Assembly: GCF_001613265.1 (NCBI RefSeq)
Contig: NZ_BDCA01000027.1
Location: 1-59,364 of the forward strand
Direction: 5' to 3'
DNA length: 59,364 nt
Origin: Nocardia vermiculata NBRC 100427
GTDB lineage: Bacteria > Actinomycetota > Actinomycetes > Mycobacteriales > Mycobacteriaceae
The notes under the pieces were generated by a model that was not told the origin of the DNA, ran no database searches, and was given only the letters and a program-made list of their open reading frames with translations. Below are positions 43,129 through 52,044 of the stretch, in pieces (position 1 is the first letter of the stretch; every line of letters starts with the position of its first letter). The position numbers and the translations under genes are program-made.

Positions 43129-44039
43129 ACGAGCAGAGCGGGTCGGTGCGGGCCGATATCGAATTCAGCAAGGGCCACGGCACCCAGAACGATTTCGTGG
43201 TGCTGCCCGACCCCGAGGCGCGGCTACGCCTGGATCCGGCGACCGTCGCCGTGCTGTGCGATCGCCGGCAGGGGATCGGTGGCGACGGCGTACTGCGGGT
43301 CAGCCGTGCCGGGGCACTCGTCGCGGGTGGTGAACTGCGCGCGTTGCCACCGGGCGTCGGACCGGACGACTGGTTCATGGACTATCGCAACGGTGACGGC
43401 TCGATCGCCGAGATGTGCGGCAACGGGGTGCGGGTTTTCGCCCACTATCTGATGGCGACCGGTATGCAGGCGGAATCGGAATTCGTGGTGGGCACTCGTG
43501 CGGGTGCGCGGCCGGTTGTCGTGCACGGTTTCGACGACGTGGTCGGCGACGTGACGGTCGGTATGGGAGAGTTCCGCCTGCTCGGCGAGTCGACGGCCAC
43601 CGTGGCCGGCAGCGCGTTGGCCGGGGTGGGGGTGGATGTCGGCAATCCGCATCTGGCCTGTGCCGATCCGGCGCTCACCGCCGAGGCGCTGGCAGCCCTC
43701 GACCTCAGCGTGCCGCCCGGGTTCGATCCGGAACTGTTCCCACACGGGGTCAACATCGAGATTCTGACCGGCCTCGGGGCCGACGGCGCGGTCGATATGC
43801 GGGTGTACGAACGTGGTGTCGGTGAGACGCGATCCTGCGGCACGGGCACCGTCGCCGCGGCCGTTGCGGCGTTGGCCGGCGCGGGAATCTCCCCTGCCGA
43901 GGAATCGGCCCAGGTGCGGGTACGGGTGCCCGGTGGCGCGGTCACCGTGGGGATCGATCACGGTAGCGCCTGGCTGCGCGGGCCGTCGGTTCTGGTCGGG
44001 TCCGGTCGCCTCGCCGGTGCTTGGTGGGCCGGCGCCTGA
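43125..44039 (+). CDS. dapF: diaminopimelate epimerase
   Basis: A 304-residue enzyme that converts LL- to meso-diaminopimelate for peptidoglycan and lysine. The two catalytic Cys residues are in EMCGNGVRVFAHY (C98) and TRSCGTGTVAAA (C238), with FSKGHGTQNDFVVL at the N-terminus and the substrate motif GNPHLAC. It completes the DAP branch begun by DapA in this window. The ATG overlaps the miaA stop. Confidence 0.96.
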   Translation: MNEQSGSVRADIEFSKGHGTQNDFVVLPDPEARLRLDPATVAVLCDRRQGIGGDGVLRVSRAGALVAGGELRALPPGVGPDDWFMDYRNGDGSIAEMCGNGVRVFAHYLMATGMQAESEFVVGTRAGARPVVVHGFDDVVGDVTVGMGEFRLLGESTATVAGSALAGVGVDVGNPHLACADPALTAEALAALDLSVPPGFDPELFPHGVNIEILTGLGADGAVDMRVYERGVGETRSCGTGTVAAAVAALAGAGISPAEESAQVRVRVPGGAVTVGIDHGSAWLRGPSVLVGSGRLAGAWWAGA

Positions 44040-44112
44040 ATCCGTGTGAGCTGCGTGTCCGGGGAAATAACCGGGTGCGCCCGACGGTTGAGCCGTGGGA
44101 ACATGGAGGTGT

Positions 44113-45717
44113 ATGAGGAAATCAGAGACGTACGAGTTCACTCCGATCGACCGATCCGATGCAGAGCAGGACGGCTACGCGGAGCAGGACGGCTACGTGA
44201 CCCAGAACGACGCAGCCGACGACGCCGGGGCGGACGCGGTCGGCGGCAGCGATGTCTACACCCGCCTGCGCGAACGCGGCTGGACGACCGAGCCCACGGT
44301 CGGCGAACTTCAGCTCGACGAGCGCAGCGCGCTACGCCGTGTAGCGGGCCTGTCGACCGAACTGACCGATGTCACCGAGGTCGAGTACCGGCAGCTGCGC
44401 TTGGAGCGCGTGGTGCTGGTGGGGGTGTGGACCGAGGGGACTGCGGCCCAGGCGGAAGCCAGTATGGCCGAGTTGGCGGCGCTGTCGGAGACGGCGGGAT
44501 CGCAGGTGCTCGATGCGCTGATTCAGCGCCGGGACAAACCGGATCCGGCCACCTACATCGGTTCCGGTAAGGCCGAGGAATTGCGTGCGGTGGTGCTCGA
44601 CAGCGGTGCCGACACCGTGGTCTGCGACGGTGAACTGACCCCGGCGCAGCTGACCGCGCTGGAGAAGGTCGTCAAGGTGAAGGTCATCGACCGCACCGCG
44701 CTGATTCTGGACATCTTCGCCCAGCACGCCACCTCCCGCGAGGGTAAGGCGCAGGTATCGCTGGCGCAGATGGAGTACATGCTGCCGCGGCTGCGTGGCT
44801 GGGGTGAGTCGATGTCGCGCCAGGCCGGTGGCCGGGCCGGCAGCAATGGCGGCGTGGGTCTGCGTGGTCCCGGTGAAACCAAGATCGAAACCGATCGGCG
44901 CCGGATTCGTGAGCGCATGGCGAAGCTGCGCCGCGAGATCCGCGAGATGAAGACCGCGCGCGACACCAAACGCTCGCGCCGCACCTCGAGCGGTATCCCG
45001 TCGATCGCCATCGTCGGTTACACCAACGCCGGGAAATCGAGTCTGATGAACGCGCTCACCGGCGCCGGCATCCTGGTACAGGATGCGTTGTTCGCGACCC
45101 TCGATCCGACCACGCGTCGCGCGGCGCTCGACGACGGCCGCGAGGTGGTCTTCACCGATACGGTCGGTTTCGTCCGTCACCTGCCGACCCAGTTGGTGGA
45201 GGCATTCCGCTCCACGCTCGAGGAGGTCACCGGCGCGGACCTGCTGCTACACGTGGTCGACGGTTCCGATCCACTGCCCGATCAGCAGATCAAGGCGGTG
45301 CGCGAGGTGATCACCGATGTGCTGCGCGAGCAGGGGCAGCAGGCGTCGGCGCCACCGGAACTGCTGGTGGTGAACAAGATCGACGGATTGGACGGGACTG
45401 CGCTGGCACGTTTGCGCGCCCAGCTCCCGGGAGCGCTGTTCGTATCGGCCCGCACCGGCGAGGGAATCGAGGCCTTGCGCGAGCGCTTGGCCGAGATCCT
45501 CGGCGGACTGGATGTCGAGGTGAGCGTGCTGCTGCCGTATACTCGGGGTGACGTGCTCGCGCGCATTCACTCCGACGGCCGGATCATCAGCTCCTCGCAC
45601 GAGGAGGGTGGCACTCGGGTGCGGGCCCGGGTTCCCCGGTCCCTGGCGCCAACCCTGTCGCAGTACGCGCACGCGAGCACCGTCGGCAGTGCGGATGCAG
45701 CGGGGCTTTCACACTGA
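44113..45717 (+). CDS. hflX: ribosome-associated GTPase HflX
   Basis: A 534-residue GTPase that splits stalled 70S ribosomes. An acidic N-terminal extension with the repeat AEQDGYAEQDGY precedes the HflX domain (PDPATYIGSGKAEELR; MSRQAGGRAGSNGGVGLRGP GETKIETDRR region). The G domain has G1 GYTNAGKSS (about 301-309), G3 DTVGF, G4 NKID. The ATG at 44113 follows GGAGGTGT; an earlier in-frame ATG at 44095 lacks a site. It follows dapF as in M. tuberculosis (Rv2725c). Confidence 0.95.
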   Translation: MRKSETYEFTPIDRSDAEQDGYAEQDGYVTQNDAADDAGADAVGGSDVYTRLRERGWTTEPTVGELQLDERSALRRVAGLSTELTDVTEVEYRQLRLERVVLVGVWTEGTAAQAEASMAELAALSETAGSQVLDALIQRRDKPDPATYIGSGKAEELRAVVLDSGADTVVCDGELTPAQLTALEKVVKVKVIDRTALILDIFAQHATSREGKAQVSLAQMEYMLPRLRGWGESMSRQAGGRAGSNGGVGLRGPGETKIETDRRRIRERMAKLRREIREMKTARDTKRSRRTSSGIPSIAIVGYTNAGKSSLMNALTGAGILVQDALFATLDPTTRRAALDDGREVVFTDTVGFVRHLPTQLVEAFRSTLEEVTGADLLLHVVDGSDPLPDQQIKAVREVITDVLREQGQQASAPPELLVVNKIDGLDGTALARLRAQLPGALFVSARTGEGIEALRERLAEILGGLDVEVSVLLPYTRGDVLARIHSDGRIISSSHEEGGTRVRARVPRSLAPTLSQYAHASTVGSADAAGLSH

Positions 45718-45792
45718 ATTATTCATAGTCGGTGTGCCACAGCCGTTCACGGCGCCTTCGCGTGACCATGGACGGCTGCAGGGAGGGTGCAG

Positions 45793-46680
45793 ATGTCCGA
45801 AGACCAGTTCACGCCTGTCGATGTCACCGCCGAGGGGGCGCCGGTGATACTCAGCGATGGCGCGCCTTTGCAGATGACGTTGTCCGCCAACGACCTTCGC
45901 ATGTTCGACGTGTTGACGGCATCGGTGCGGATGTGGAACAGCCCGGTGTTCCACGGTCTGGAAAATATCCCCGAGACCGGCCCGGTGATGCTGGTCGGCA
46001 ACCACACTCTGCTCGGCGGTGTGGACGGCCCGCTGCTGGTGCACGAGATCTATCGCCGAACCGGACGTGTGGTACGAGGGCTCGCCGAGAACGTCCTCAT
46101 GCGGGTGCCGCCGGTGCGCGAGTTGGTGCACTGGATCGGTGCCGTTCGGGGTTCCCGGGAGAATTGCCGTGCCCTGCTGGACAACGGCCAGGCAGTCCTC
46201 GTATTTCCGGGCGGTGGCCGGGAGGCCATGCGTCGCAAGGGAGAAAAATATCAGCTGAAATGGGAGGGGCGTACCGGTTTCGCGCGCATGGCCATAGAGA
46301 CCGGCGCCACCATCGTGCCGACCGCGATGATCGGTGCGGACGATGTGTTCGACGTGGTCTTCAGTGGTGACCATGCGGTGCTGCTGCCGTTGCGTCGCAC
46401 GGTGGAGGTGCTGGGGATTCGTGGCAATCTCACCCCGCCGTTGATGCGTGGCATCGGGCCTACCGTCGTGCCACGGCCGGAGCGGTTCTACTACTCTGCC
46501 GGCACTCCGATCGAGACCACCGCGTGGCGCGACGCTACCGATCCGGACGCCGCGGCGGCGGAATTGCAGCAGGTGGTGCGCAAGGCGCTCGAGGAGGAGA
46601 TCATCCATCTGCTCGCCGAGCGGGAACGCGATGCGGGCCGCACCCTGTGGGGCCGGGTGCGCGGCGCGGTCGGGATCTGA
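45793..46680 (+). CDS. lysophospholipid/MGAT-like acyltransferase
   Basis: A 295-residue protein of the PlsC-like superfamily. The catalytic motif is GNHTLLGGVDGPL, a His/Asp pair spaced as in the LPLAT_MGAT-like subgroup rather than the classic HX4D. The acyl-acceptor block VFPGGGREAMRRKGEKYQL is typical of that subgroup (plant phytyl ester and diacylglycerol acyltransferase relatives). It should transfer a fatty acyl chain to a glycerolipid or similar acceptor. The ATG at 45793 follows GGGAGG; GTG 45787 is less likely. It lies between hflX and fadE20. Confidence 0.8.
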   Translation: MSEDQFTPVDVTAEGAPVILSDGAPLQMTLSANDLRMFDVLTASVRMWNSPVFHGLENIPETGPVMLVGNHTLLGGVDGPLLVHEIYRRTGRVVRGLAENVLMRVPPVRELVHWIGAVRGSRENCRALLDNGQAVLVFPGGGREAMRRKGEKYQLKWEGRTGFARMAIETGATIVPTAMIGADDVFDVVFSGDHAVLLPLRRTVEVLGIRGNLTPPLMRGIGPTVVPRPERFYYSAGTPIETTAWRDATDPDAAAAELQQVVRKALEEEIIHLLAERERDAGRTLWGRVRGAVGI

Positions 46681-46834
46681 GTCAGGTTTACCCGGGTTCA
46701 GGGTGTGCCCACCTCTCGTTGATTGGCTTTCTGCACAGGTAGGCGACTTTTTCTGGATCTGAAGTGAACCAGGATTCCACTTCCGGGTACCGTAGTGGCA
46801 GGCGAGTTGCCACTGTGGTCACTAGGAGGTTGGC

Positions 46835-47980
46835 GTGGAGCGCACCCTTTTCGAGCCCGAACACGATTTGTTCCGGGAGTCCTACCGTAAGTTTCTGGAG
46901 CAGCACGTGGCGCCCAACCACGCTCGCTGGGAAGAAGCCGGCGTGGTCGACCGCGAACTGTGGTTGGAAGCCGGCAAGCAGGGGTTCCTGGGGATGGCCG
47001 TACCCGAGGAGTTCGGCGGTGGCGGCGTGAAGGATTTCCGCTACAACGCCGTGATCACCGAGGAGACCAGCAAGGGGCAGTACTCCGGGCTGGGCTTTCC
47101 GCTGCACAACGACGTCATCGCGCCCTACCTGGTGGAGCTGGCCAACGACGAGCAGAAGCAGCGGTGGCTGCCGGGGTTCTGTTCCGGTGAGCTCATCACA
47201 GCGATTGCGATGACCGAGCCGGGCACCGGCTCGGATCTGCAGGGCATCAAGACCCGTGCGGTGAAAGACGGCGACGACTGGGTGATCAACGGGGCCAAGA
47301 CCTTCATCACCAACGGCATCAACGCCGATATCGTGATCGTCGTCGCGCAGACGGATCCCGAGAAGGGGTCGATGGGCTTCTCGTTGCTGGTCGTCGAGCG
47401 TGGTATGCCCGGTTTCGAGCGGGGCCGCAACCTCGACAAGATCGGCCTCAAGGCGCAGGACACCGCGGAACTGAGCTTTACCGATGTGCGAGTGCCCGCG
47501 AAGAACCTGCTGGGCACCGAGGGGATGGGCTTCATCCATCTGATGCAGAACCTGCCGCAGGAGCGGATGTCGATCGCCGTGATGGCGGCCGCCGCCATGG
47601 AGGGCTGCCTGGATACCACCATCCAGTACGTGCGCGATCGCAAGGCGTTCGGCAAACCGATCGGCGCGCAGCAGAACACCCGGTTCGTCCTCGCCGAGTT
47701 GGCTACCAAGACCACGGCTGTCCGGGTCATGGTCGACCGCTTCATCGAGGAGCTCAACGCCGGCAAGCTCTCGGTCGAAGATGCCGCTATGGCCAAGTGG
47801 TGGAGCACCGAAGAACAGCTCGACCTGATCACCAAGTGTCTGCAGCTGCACGGTGGATACGGCTACATGCGCGAATACCCGATTGCCAAGGCGTACATGG
47901 ATGCACGGGTGCAGACGATCTACGGGGGCACCACCGAGATCATGAAGGAGATCATCGGCCGTTCGCTGAAGCTCAGCTGA
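46835..47980 (+). CDS. fadE20: acyl-CoA dehydrogenase, FadE20-like
   Basis: A 381-residue flavoenzyme of beta-oxidation. Seen: ITAIAMTEPGTGSDLQGIKT (FAD/substrate region), FTDVRVPAKNLLGTEGMGF, RKAFGKPIGAQQNTRF, and CLQLHGGYGYMREYPIAKAY with the final TIYGGTTEIMKEIIGR. The Glu normally found in the IYxGT region is Gly here, as in long-chain and isovaleryl-type enzymes whose catalytic Glu lies on another helix. The GTG at 46835 follows AGGAGG. Synteny with Rv2724c after hflX supports the symbol. Confidence 0.88.
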   Translation: MERTLFEPEHDLFRESYRKFLEQHVAPNHARWEEAGVVDRELWLEAGKQGFLGMAVPEEFGGGGVKDFRYNAVITEETSKGQYSGLGFPLHNDVIAPYLVELANDEQKQRWLPGFCSGELITAIAMTEPGTGSDLQGIKTRAVKDGDDWVINGAKTFITNGINADIVIVVAQTDPEKGSMGFSLLVVERGMPGFERGRNLDKIGLKAQDTAELSFTDVRVPAKNLLGTEGMGFIHLMQNLPQERMSIAVMAAAAMEGCLDTTIQYVRDRKAFGKPIGAQQNTRFVLAELATKTTAVRVMVDRFIEELNAGKLSVEDAAMAKWWSTEEQLDLITKCLQLHGGYGYMREYPIAKAYMDARVQTIYGGTTEIMKEIIGRSLKLS

Positions 47981-48026
47981 CGCGCAGTTCGCCGGTGGTA
48001 TCGACCGGTGTCGGGTGACGCCCGCG

Positions 48027-48055
48027 CCGGCCGCCTCGGAATCCGGGGCGGCCGG
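48027..48055. terminator. bidirectional terminator between fadE20 and udgX
   Basis: CCGGCCGCC (48027-48035) pairs with GGCGGCCGG (48047-48055) around an 11-base loop, four bases before the convergent udgX stop. Confidence 0.65.
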
Positions 48056-48058
48056 TTG

Positions 48059-48682
48059 CTAGGTCGTTTCGGCCAGATCGGCCGCTGCCACGGTGAGATC
48101 GCCGACGAACTCGTCGTAGGCCACGGCGCGATCGGGGGACCGCAGTACCGCGGAGGGGTGGACGGTGGCAAGGGCGTGATGCTCGCCCTGGACGATCACG
48201 CGCCCGCGTTCACGGCTGATGCGGAAGTCGGTTCCGAAGACGGCCTGGGCGGCGATCGCGCCCAGGCAGACCACCAGCTGCGGCCGGATCGACCGCAGTT
48301 CGGCACCGAGCCACGGCGTGCACGCCACGATCTCGGTGCGGCCCGGCCGCTGATGGATACGGCGCTTACCGCGCTCGGTGAACTTGAAGTGTTTGACCGC
48401 ATTCGTGAGATAGACGGCGCCGCGGTCGATTCCGGCATCGGTGAGTGCGCGATCGAGTAATGTCCCGGCCGGACCCACGAACGGATGACCGGTCAGATCC
48501 TCACGATCGCCGGGTTGTTCGCCGATCATCACCACCCGGGCGTGTTCGGGTCCCTCACCGAAGACGGTGCGGGTGGCGCGCCGATGCAACGCACACCCCT
48601 GACAGCCGCGCGCAGCTGCACGCAGCTGTGCGAGATCGGACGTGTGCGGTACGAATTCCTCCGCACCCGGGGCTCTCACCAC
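48059..48682 (-). CDS. udgX: UdgX-type uracil-DNA glycosylase
   Basis: A 207-residue protein of the UDG superfamily. It has the motif-1 variant VMIGEQPGDREDLTG, PFVGPAGTLLDRAL, and above all the loop TERGKRRIHQRP, the KRRIHQ motif unique to UdgX. In M. smegmatis UdgX this His forms a covalent bond with the abasic site after uracil removal. Four Cys residues (GCQGC near the start, later ACTP and VCLG) fit the Fe-S cluster of the family. GTG 48682 is my chosen start; 48679 is also possible. It is the last gene of a leftward operon. Confidence 0.9.
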   Translation of the reverse strand: MVRAPGAEEFVPHTSDLAQLRAAARGCQGCALHRRATRTVFGEGPEHARVVMIGEQPGDREDLTGHPFVGPAGTLLDRALTDAGIDRGAVYLTNAVKHFKFTERGKRRIHQRPGRTEIVACTPWLGAELRSIRPQLVVCLGAIAAQAVFGTDFRISRERGRVIVQGEHHALATVHPSAVLRSPDRAVAYDEFVGDLTVAAADLAETT

Positions 48683-48695
48683 AGTGTGGTCCGCA

Positions 48696-49253
48696 TCAGC
48701 CGACGCCCAGATCGCCGGCGATCGCACCGCAGAAGGCGTCCAGATCGTCCGGCTTACGCGACGTGATGAGCGACCAGCCGTTCTTCGTGCGCGCCACCTG
48801 CTCGTCGTGCCATTGTCCGCCGGCATTGCGGATATCGGTCTGCAACGACGGGTACGACGTCATGGTCTTCCCACGCACCAGGTCGGCCTCGACCAGCAGC
48901 CACGGCCCGTGGCAGATCGCGGCGATCGTCTTACCGGCGCCGGCGAAGGCTCGGGCCAGTTCGACGGCGTCCTCGACGGTGCGTAGTTTGTCGGCGTTCA
49001 CCGTTCCGCCGGGAACCACCAGCGCGTCGTAGTCGTCGACGGTCACCGAAGCCAAGTCGGTATCGGGGGTGACGGTGGTGTCGGGGGCGGTGTCGTGGAC
49101 GAATGTCTGCACCGGATCGGTGGACGGTGCTGCGTGGGTGACGTGGATGCCCTTGTCGCGCAGCTGCTTCAGCGGGGTGAGTAGTTCGTCACGTTCCACG
49201 CCGGTCTGTGAGGTCACCACCAGCACGGTGGGGGTGTGGTCGGGTCGGTTCAT
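48696..49253 (-). CDS. DJ-1/PfpI family protein
   Basis: A 185-residue protein with the DJ-1/PfpI fold. The nucleophile elbow reads IAAICHGPWLLVEADLVRGK with the reactive Cys near residue 113; the acidic partner lies in an early DELLTPLKQL helix. Strands PTVLVVTSQ and DDYDALVVPGG match the family. Relatives act as chaperones, deglycases or stress proteins; which applies here cannot be told. It precedes udgX by 13 bp and follows a small gene by 29 bp on the same strand, so a stress or repair operon is plausible. Confidence 0.85.
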   Translation of the reverse strand: MNRPDHTPTVLVVTSQTGVERDELLTPLKQLRDKGIHVTHAAPSTDPVQTFVHDTAPDTTVTPDTDLASVTVDDYDALVVPGGTVNADKLRTVEDAVELARAFAGAGKTIAAICHGPWLLVEADLVRGKTMTSYPSLQTDIRNAGGQWHDEQVARTKNGWSLITSRKPDDLDAFCGAIAGDLGVG

Positions 49254-49282
49254 CTCGTCTCCCGGAGAGTGGTGGTGGCGGG

Positions 49283-49546
49283 TCAGGCGCCCTGTAATCG
49301 GATCAAGGTATTGAGAAGCTCGGCCTGTTCCAGTAGTTCGTGCTGATCGGGGTGGGCACCCACCCTGTCGGACAGGTCCGCCCGCCGGATCAGCTCCAAG
49401 CCTTCTACCGCGCCACCGGTCTCGAGTCGGACCTGTCCCTGCACCAGGACGAGGCGCGTACCGTCGCTGCCGGTGTCCAGCAGCATCCGTAGGTCCTCGG
49501 CCGTGACCTGCGGATGTGCATGCCGAGTCTGTTCATCTGGTGTCAT
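49283..49546 (-). CDS. small hypothetical protein
   Basis: An 87-residue protein I do not recognise. It contains AEDLRMLLDTGSDGTRLVLVQGQVRLE, a likely helix followed by beta strands, and a C-terminal helix HELLEQAELLNTLIRLQGA. There is no signal peptide or membrane segment. The ATG overlaps the end of the proline-rich gene by 14 bases, so translation is probably coupled to it. The PfpI-like gene follows after 29 bp. Confidence 0.6.
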   Translation of the reverse strand: MTPDEQTRHAHPQVTAEDLRMLLDTGSDGTRLVLVQGQVRLETGGAVEGLELIRRADLSDRVGAHPDQHELLEQAELLNTLIRLQGA

Positions 49547-49940
49547 ATGCGGCGAATGCCCGGCGTCGGCGGGGCGAAACACCCGCCGGACGAGCGGGGC
49601 AGCGCCGGTGCAGCCGCGTCCGGACGGGCCCGGGTTCGGGCTCCGGATACGGCGGCCCGGGTTCGGGTGGCGGCGGTGGTATCGGACGACCGGGGTCTGG
49701 GGTCGGCGGGCTCGGCAGCGGGTCCGGGGCCGGTCCCGGAATCGGGCGGCCGGGGTCGGGCGGCGGGCCCGGTACCGGATCGGGTTCCGGAATCGGCGGG
49801 CGCGGGTCCGGGTCGGGTACCGGGACCGGCGGTTCCGGAGTGGGGTCCGGGACCGGCTGCGGGGGTCCGGGGTCGGGGATCGGGGGCGCGGTGCACCGGG
49901 CCGCCGGTGCGGCACGTCCGGTGTACACGGGTCGGTACAT
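49533..49940 (-). CDS. proline-rich repeat protein
   Basis: A 135-residue protein starting MYRPVYTGRAAPAARC and then made largely of PDP, PEP and PxPxP units (about 20-105), followed by an Arg-rich end. The ATG at 49940 follows GAGGAG by four or five bases, and its stop overlaps the next gene, which supports a real gene rather than a low-complexity artefact. The complementary strand reads as a Gly-rich frame, which I reject. No signal peptide or membrane anchor is visible. The proline stretch would form an extended polyproline helix. Function unknown; first gene of the udgX operon. Confidence 0.5.
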   Translation of the reverse strand: MYRPVYTGRAAPAARCTAPPIPDPGPPQPVPDPTPEPPVPVPDPDPRPPIPEPDPVPGPPPDPGRPIPGPAPDPLPSPPTPDPGRPIPPPPPEPGPPYPEPEPGPVRTRLHRRCPARPAGVSPRRRRAFAAYDTR

Positions 49941-50232
49941 GGCGACTCCTCGGATGCTCGTCGCCGCGGCCGAGAGCAGCTGGCGGCTCGGTCGCGCTGC
50001 GGGATGGTCCCTGTGCTGCGCGTACCCGCGGATCGCACGCCGAATCCGAGGTGGCGCGCGGCCCCGGCGCTGCTTCGGCCCGAGCCGATCGGACGAATCT
50101 CGGGGCAGGCATCGGATCCCGTATTCCGGCCCGGATTCACGTCTCGAGCGGGAACGCAACCGGGCGCGGAGGGCCCGTGCGCCGGTAGAGTAGTTCGGGT
50201 CCGGCGCACCGCCGGATCTTCAGGAGGTACAG

Positions 50233-50574
50233 GTGGACGCGAAATCGGCCGTGCGTGGTGTCAACTCGGTGGTGCTGAAGCTCACCCGGGCCCCGGTCGT
50301 AGGCCCGTTGATGCGCAAGGGCTTCGTGGAGATCAGCTACACCGGCCGGCGTTCGGGGAAGACGTTCAGCACGCCTGTGAACTATCGCCGATCCGGTGAT
50401 TCGATCCTGATCGGGGTGGCACTACCCGACCGTAAGAAGTGGTGGCGCAACTTCACCGGCGAGGGTGGTCCGATCACCCTGCATCTACCCGGCGGTGACC
50501 GCACCGGCCATGCGGTGGCCGAACGCAGCGGAAGCACCGTGACGGTGCGGGTGCGACTGGACGGCGGCCGATAA
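50233..50574 (+). CDS. Ddn-like nitroreductase-family protein
   Basis: A 113-residue split-barrel protein. APVVGPLMRKGFVEISYTGRRSGK and STPVNYRRSGDSILIGVALPDRKKWWRN are the characteristic region of the deazaflavin (F420)-dependent nitroreductase family, whose members reduce quinones using F420H2. The sequence is shorter than typical Ddn (about 150). F420 use is inferred from the family. The GTG at 50233 follows AGGAGG. A terminator hairpin follows the stop. Confidence 0.75.
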   Translation: MDAKSAVRGVNSVVLKLTRAPVVGPLMRKGFVEISYTGRRSGKTFSTPVNYRRSGDSILIGVALPDRKKWWRNFTGEGGPITLHLPGGDRTGHAVAERSGSTVTVRVRLDGGR

Positions 50575-50595
50575 CCGCGGCCGGTGGGGTGGTGG

Positions 50596-50619
50596 CGGTG
50601 CCCGCATACGCGGGCACCG
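50596..50619. terminator. bidirectional terminator
   Basis: CGGTGCCCGC (50596-50605) pairs perfectly with GCGGGCACCG (50610-50619) around the loop ATAC, between the Ddn-like gene and the convergent DUF397 gene. Confidence 0.7.
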
Positions 50620-50632
50620 GATTCAGCGGCGT

Positions 50633-51106
50633 CTAGGCCGGTATTCGATCGGTCAGTTCGGTTGCGGCGCTGCTGTGTTCGGCCGTGGAAAAGACCGGTG
50701 TGACGAAACGGCAGATGTCGAACTCGTTGGTTCGTATGCCGTGGTGGAACGCGTCGAGTTCGGCGCGGTCGAAGATCAGCTCGACCTCGGCGGTGCTTGC
50801 GCCGAGCTCACCGGCCTCGCTGCGCAGGGTGTAGCGCCCATCAGGGCGTGCCTGATGGGTGATCGGTAATCGTTCGGTGTCCCCGGCTCGGACGCCCGCC
50901 TGGTAGCTGTCGAACTGTTCGTCGGGCAGCAGCAGGAGTTCGGCCGTCGTCAGCGCGGTGGTGGCGGTGGTGGTGCCGGTGGCGCACTTGTCGTCCCAGA
51001 TGGCTGTCCATCCGTGTTTACGGGCGACGCGCACGCAGTTCTGGTGCGGGGAACTGGCTGAGGCTTTGCGGAATTCGCCAACGGTGAAGGTCGGTGGCCG
51101 CATCAT
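50633..51106 (-). CDS. DUF397 domain protein
   Basis: A 157-residue protein. The N-terminal part has the DUF397 pattern FRKASASSPHQNCVRVARKHG followed by WDDKC, near residues 12-40. In typical DUF397 proteins the domain makes up the whole of about 65 residues; here about 100 residues follow, including a second region GELGASTAEVELIFDRAELDAFHHGI that itself resembles a second DUF397-like unit. These proteins are small partners of XRE-DUF5753 regulators (WhiJ/AbaA-like pairs) in Streptomyces. It ends a leftward operon with the methyltransferase and the XRE gene. Confidence 0.8.
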   Translation of the reverse strand: MMRPPTFTVGEFRKASASSPHQNCVRVARKHGWTAIWDDKCATGTTTATTALTTAELLLLPDEQFDSYQAGVRAGDTERLPITHQARPDGRYTLRSEAGELGASTAEVELIFDRAELDAFHHGIRTNEFDICRFVTPVFSTAEHSSAATELTDRIPA

Positions 51107-51175
51107 CGGATGCCCTTTCTACGGAGTAAAACCGCCGGCGCACCGATGCGCGGACCGCCGCGCCGACCATGTCGG

Positions 51176-52000
51176 CTAAGGCTTGTAGCCGACCGCCGCG
51201 AAATTACACGGCCGCGCCGGATCCGCCATGTCCACCGGTCCGTTGGGCCGCCAATCGGGTGCATGCACGATCCCGGGGGCGAGCAGTTCGAGGCCGTCGT
51301 AGAAGGCGGCGAAATCGTCACGCCGCCGCAGAGTGGCCGGGTCGGAGGTCTGTTTGTAGAGTTCGGTAGCCGCGGCCAGCACGCGCGCCACCTCGTCGGA
51401 GGCATCTTCGGAGCTCGCATGGGTCATCGCCACATAGCTGCCGCGGGGGAGCCGGTCGCGCAGCTGGGCCATCAGTTGATACGGACGGTCACTGTCGTGG
51501 ACGAAGGGCCACACGCTGATGATCAACAAGCCCAGCGGCTGATCCAGATCGATCAGCCGCCGGGTCTCGGAATGATCGAAGATGTCGTCGGGACATCGGA
51601 GGTCACCGTCGACGACTGCGGTGATGTCCGTCGCATCGGTGCCGTGCAACAACTCCAGGCCACGCAGCACCGCCTCGGTGTTGTTGTCGACGTAGACGAC
51701 CCGGGCCCGGGGGGCGCGCGCCCGGGCGATCTCGTGGGTATTGCCGGAAGCCGGCAGGCCGGCACCGATATCGAGAAACTGCCGGATCCCGCGTGAGGCC
51801 ATGAAACTCACCGAACGGCGCAGGAATTCGCGATTGTGTCGCGCCCAGGTCCCGATCTCGGGAAACATCGCGAACATGCGCTCACCGAAGATCTTGTCGA
51901 CGTCGACCAGCGCCTGACCGGTCAGGTAGTAATGATACAAACGCGCCGCCGAAGGGCGGGTGGTGTCGATCTCGATCGGTGGAAAGTCGTTGTCGCTCAT
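51176..52000 (-). CDS. SAM-dependent methyltransferase (DUF574/PF04672 family)
   Basis: A 274-residue protein. It begins with the family pattern TTRPSAARLYHYYLTG; the SAM-binding loop is RQFLDIGAGLPASGNTHEIA (about 73-92), followed by RVVYVDNNTEAV and the late block GSYVAMTHASSE. The family is confined to actinobacteria and is frequently encoded beside XRE-DUF5753 and DUF397 genes, as here. The methyl acceptor is unknown. The ATG at 52000 follows AAGGAG by 12 bases. Confidence 0.88.
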   Translation of the reverse strand: MSDNDFPPIEIDTTRPSAARLYHYYLTGQALVDVDKIFGERMFAMFPEIGTWARHNREFLRRSVSFMASRGIRQFLDIGAGLPASGNTHEIARARAPRARVVYVDNNTEAVLRGLELLHGTDATDITAVVDGDLRCPDDIFDHSETRRLIDLDQPLGLLIISVWPFVHDSDRPYQLMAQLRDRLPRGSYVAMTHASSEDASDEVARVLAAATELYKQTSDPATLRRRDDFAAFYDGLELLAPGIVHAPDWRPNGPVDMADPARPCNFAAVGYKP

Positions 52001-52044
52001 GGCTGCCCGGCACTCCTTAGGCTATGCAGATTACGGACGGTCGG

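Noticed and set aside
49516..50193. Gly/Ser-rich open frame on the plus strand
   Set aside because: It is the complement of the proline-rich gene; it lacks a ribosome site, whereas the minus-strand frame has one and overlaps its neighbour as in an operon.
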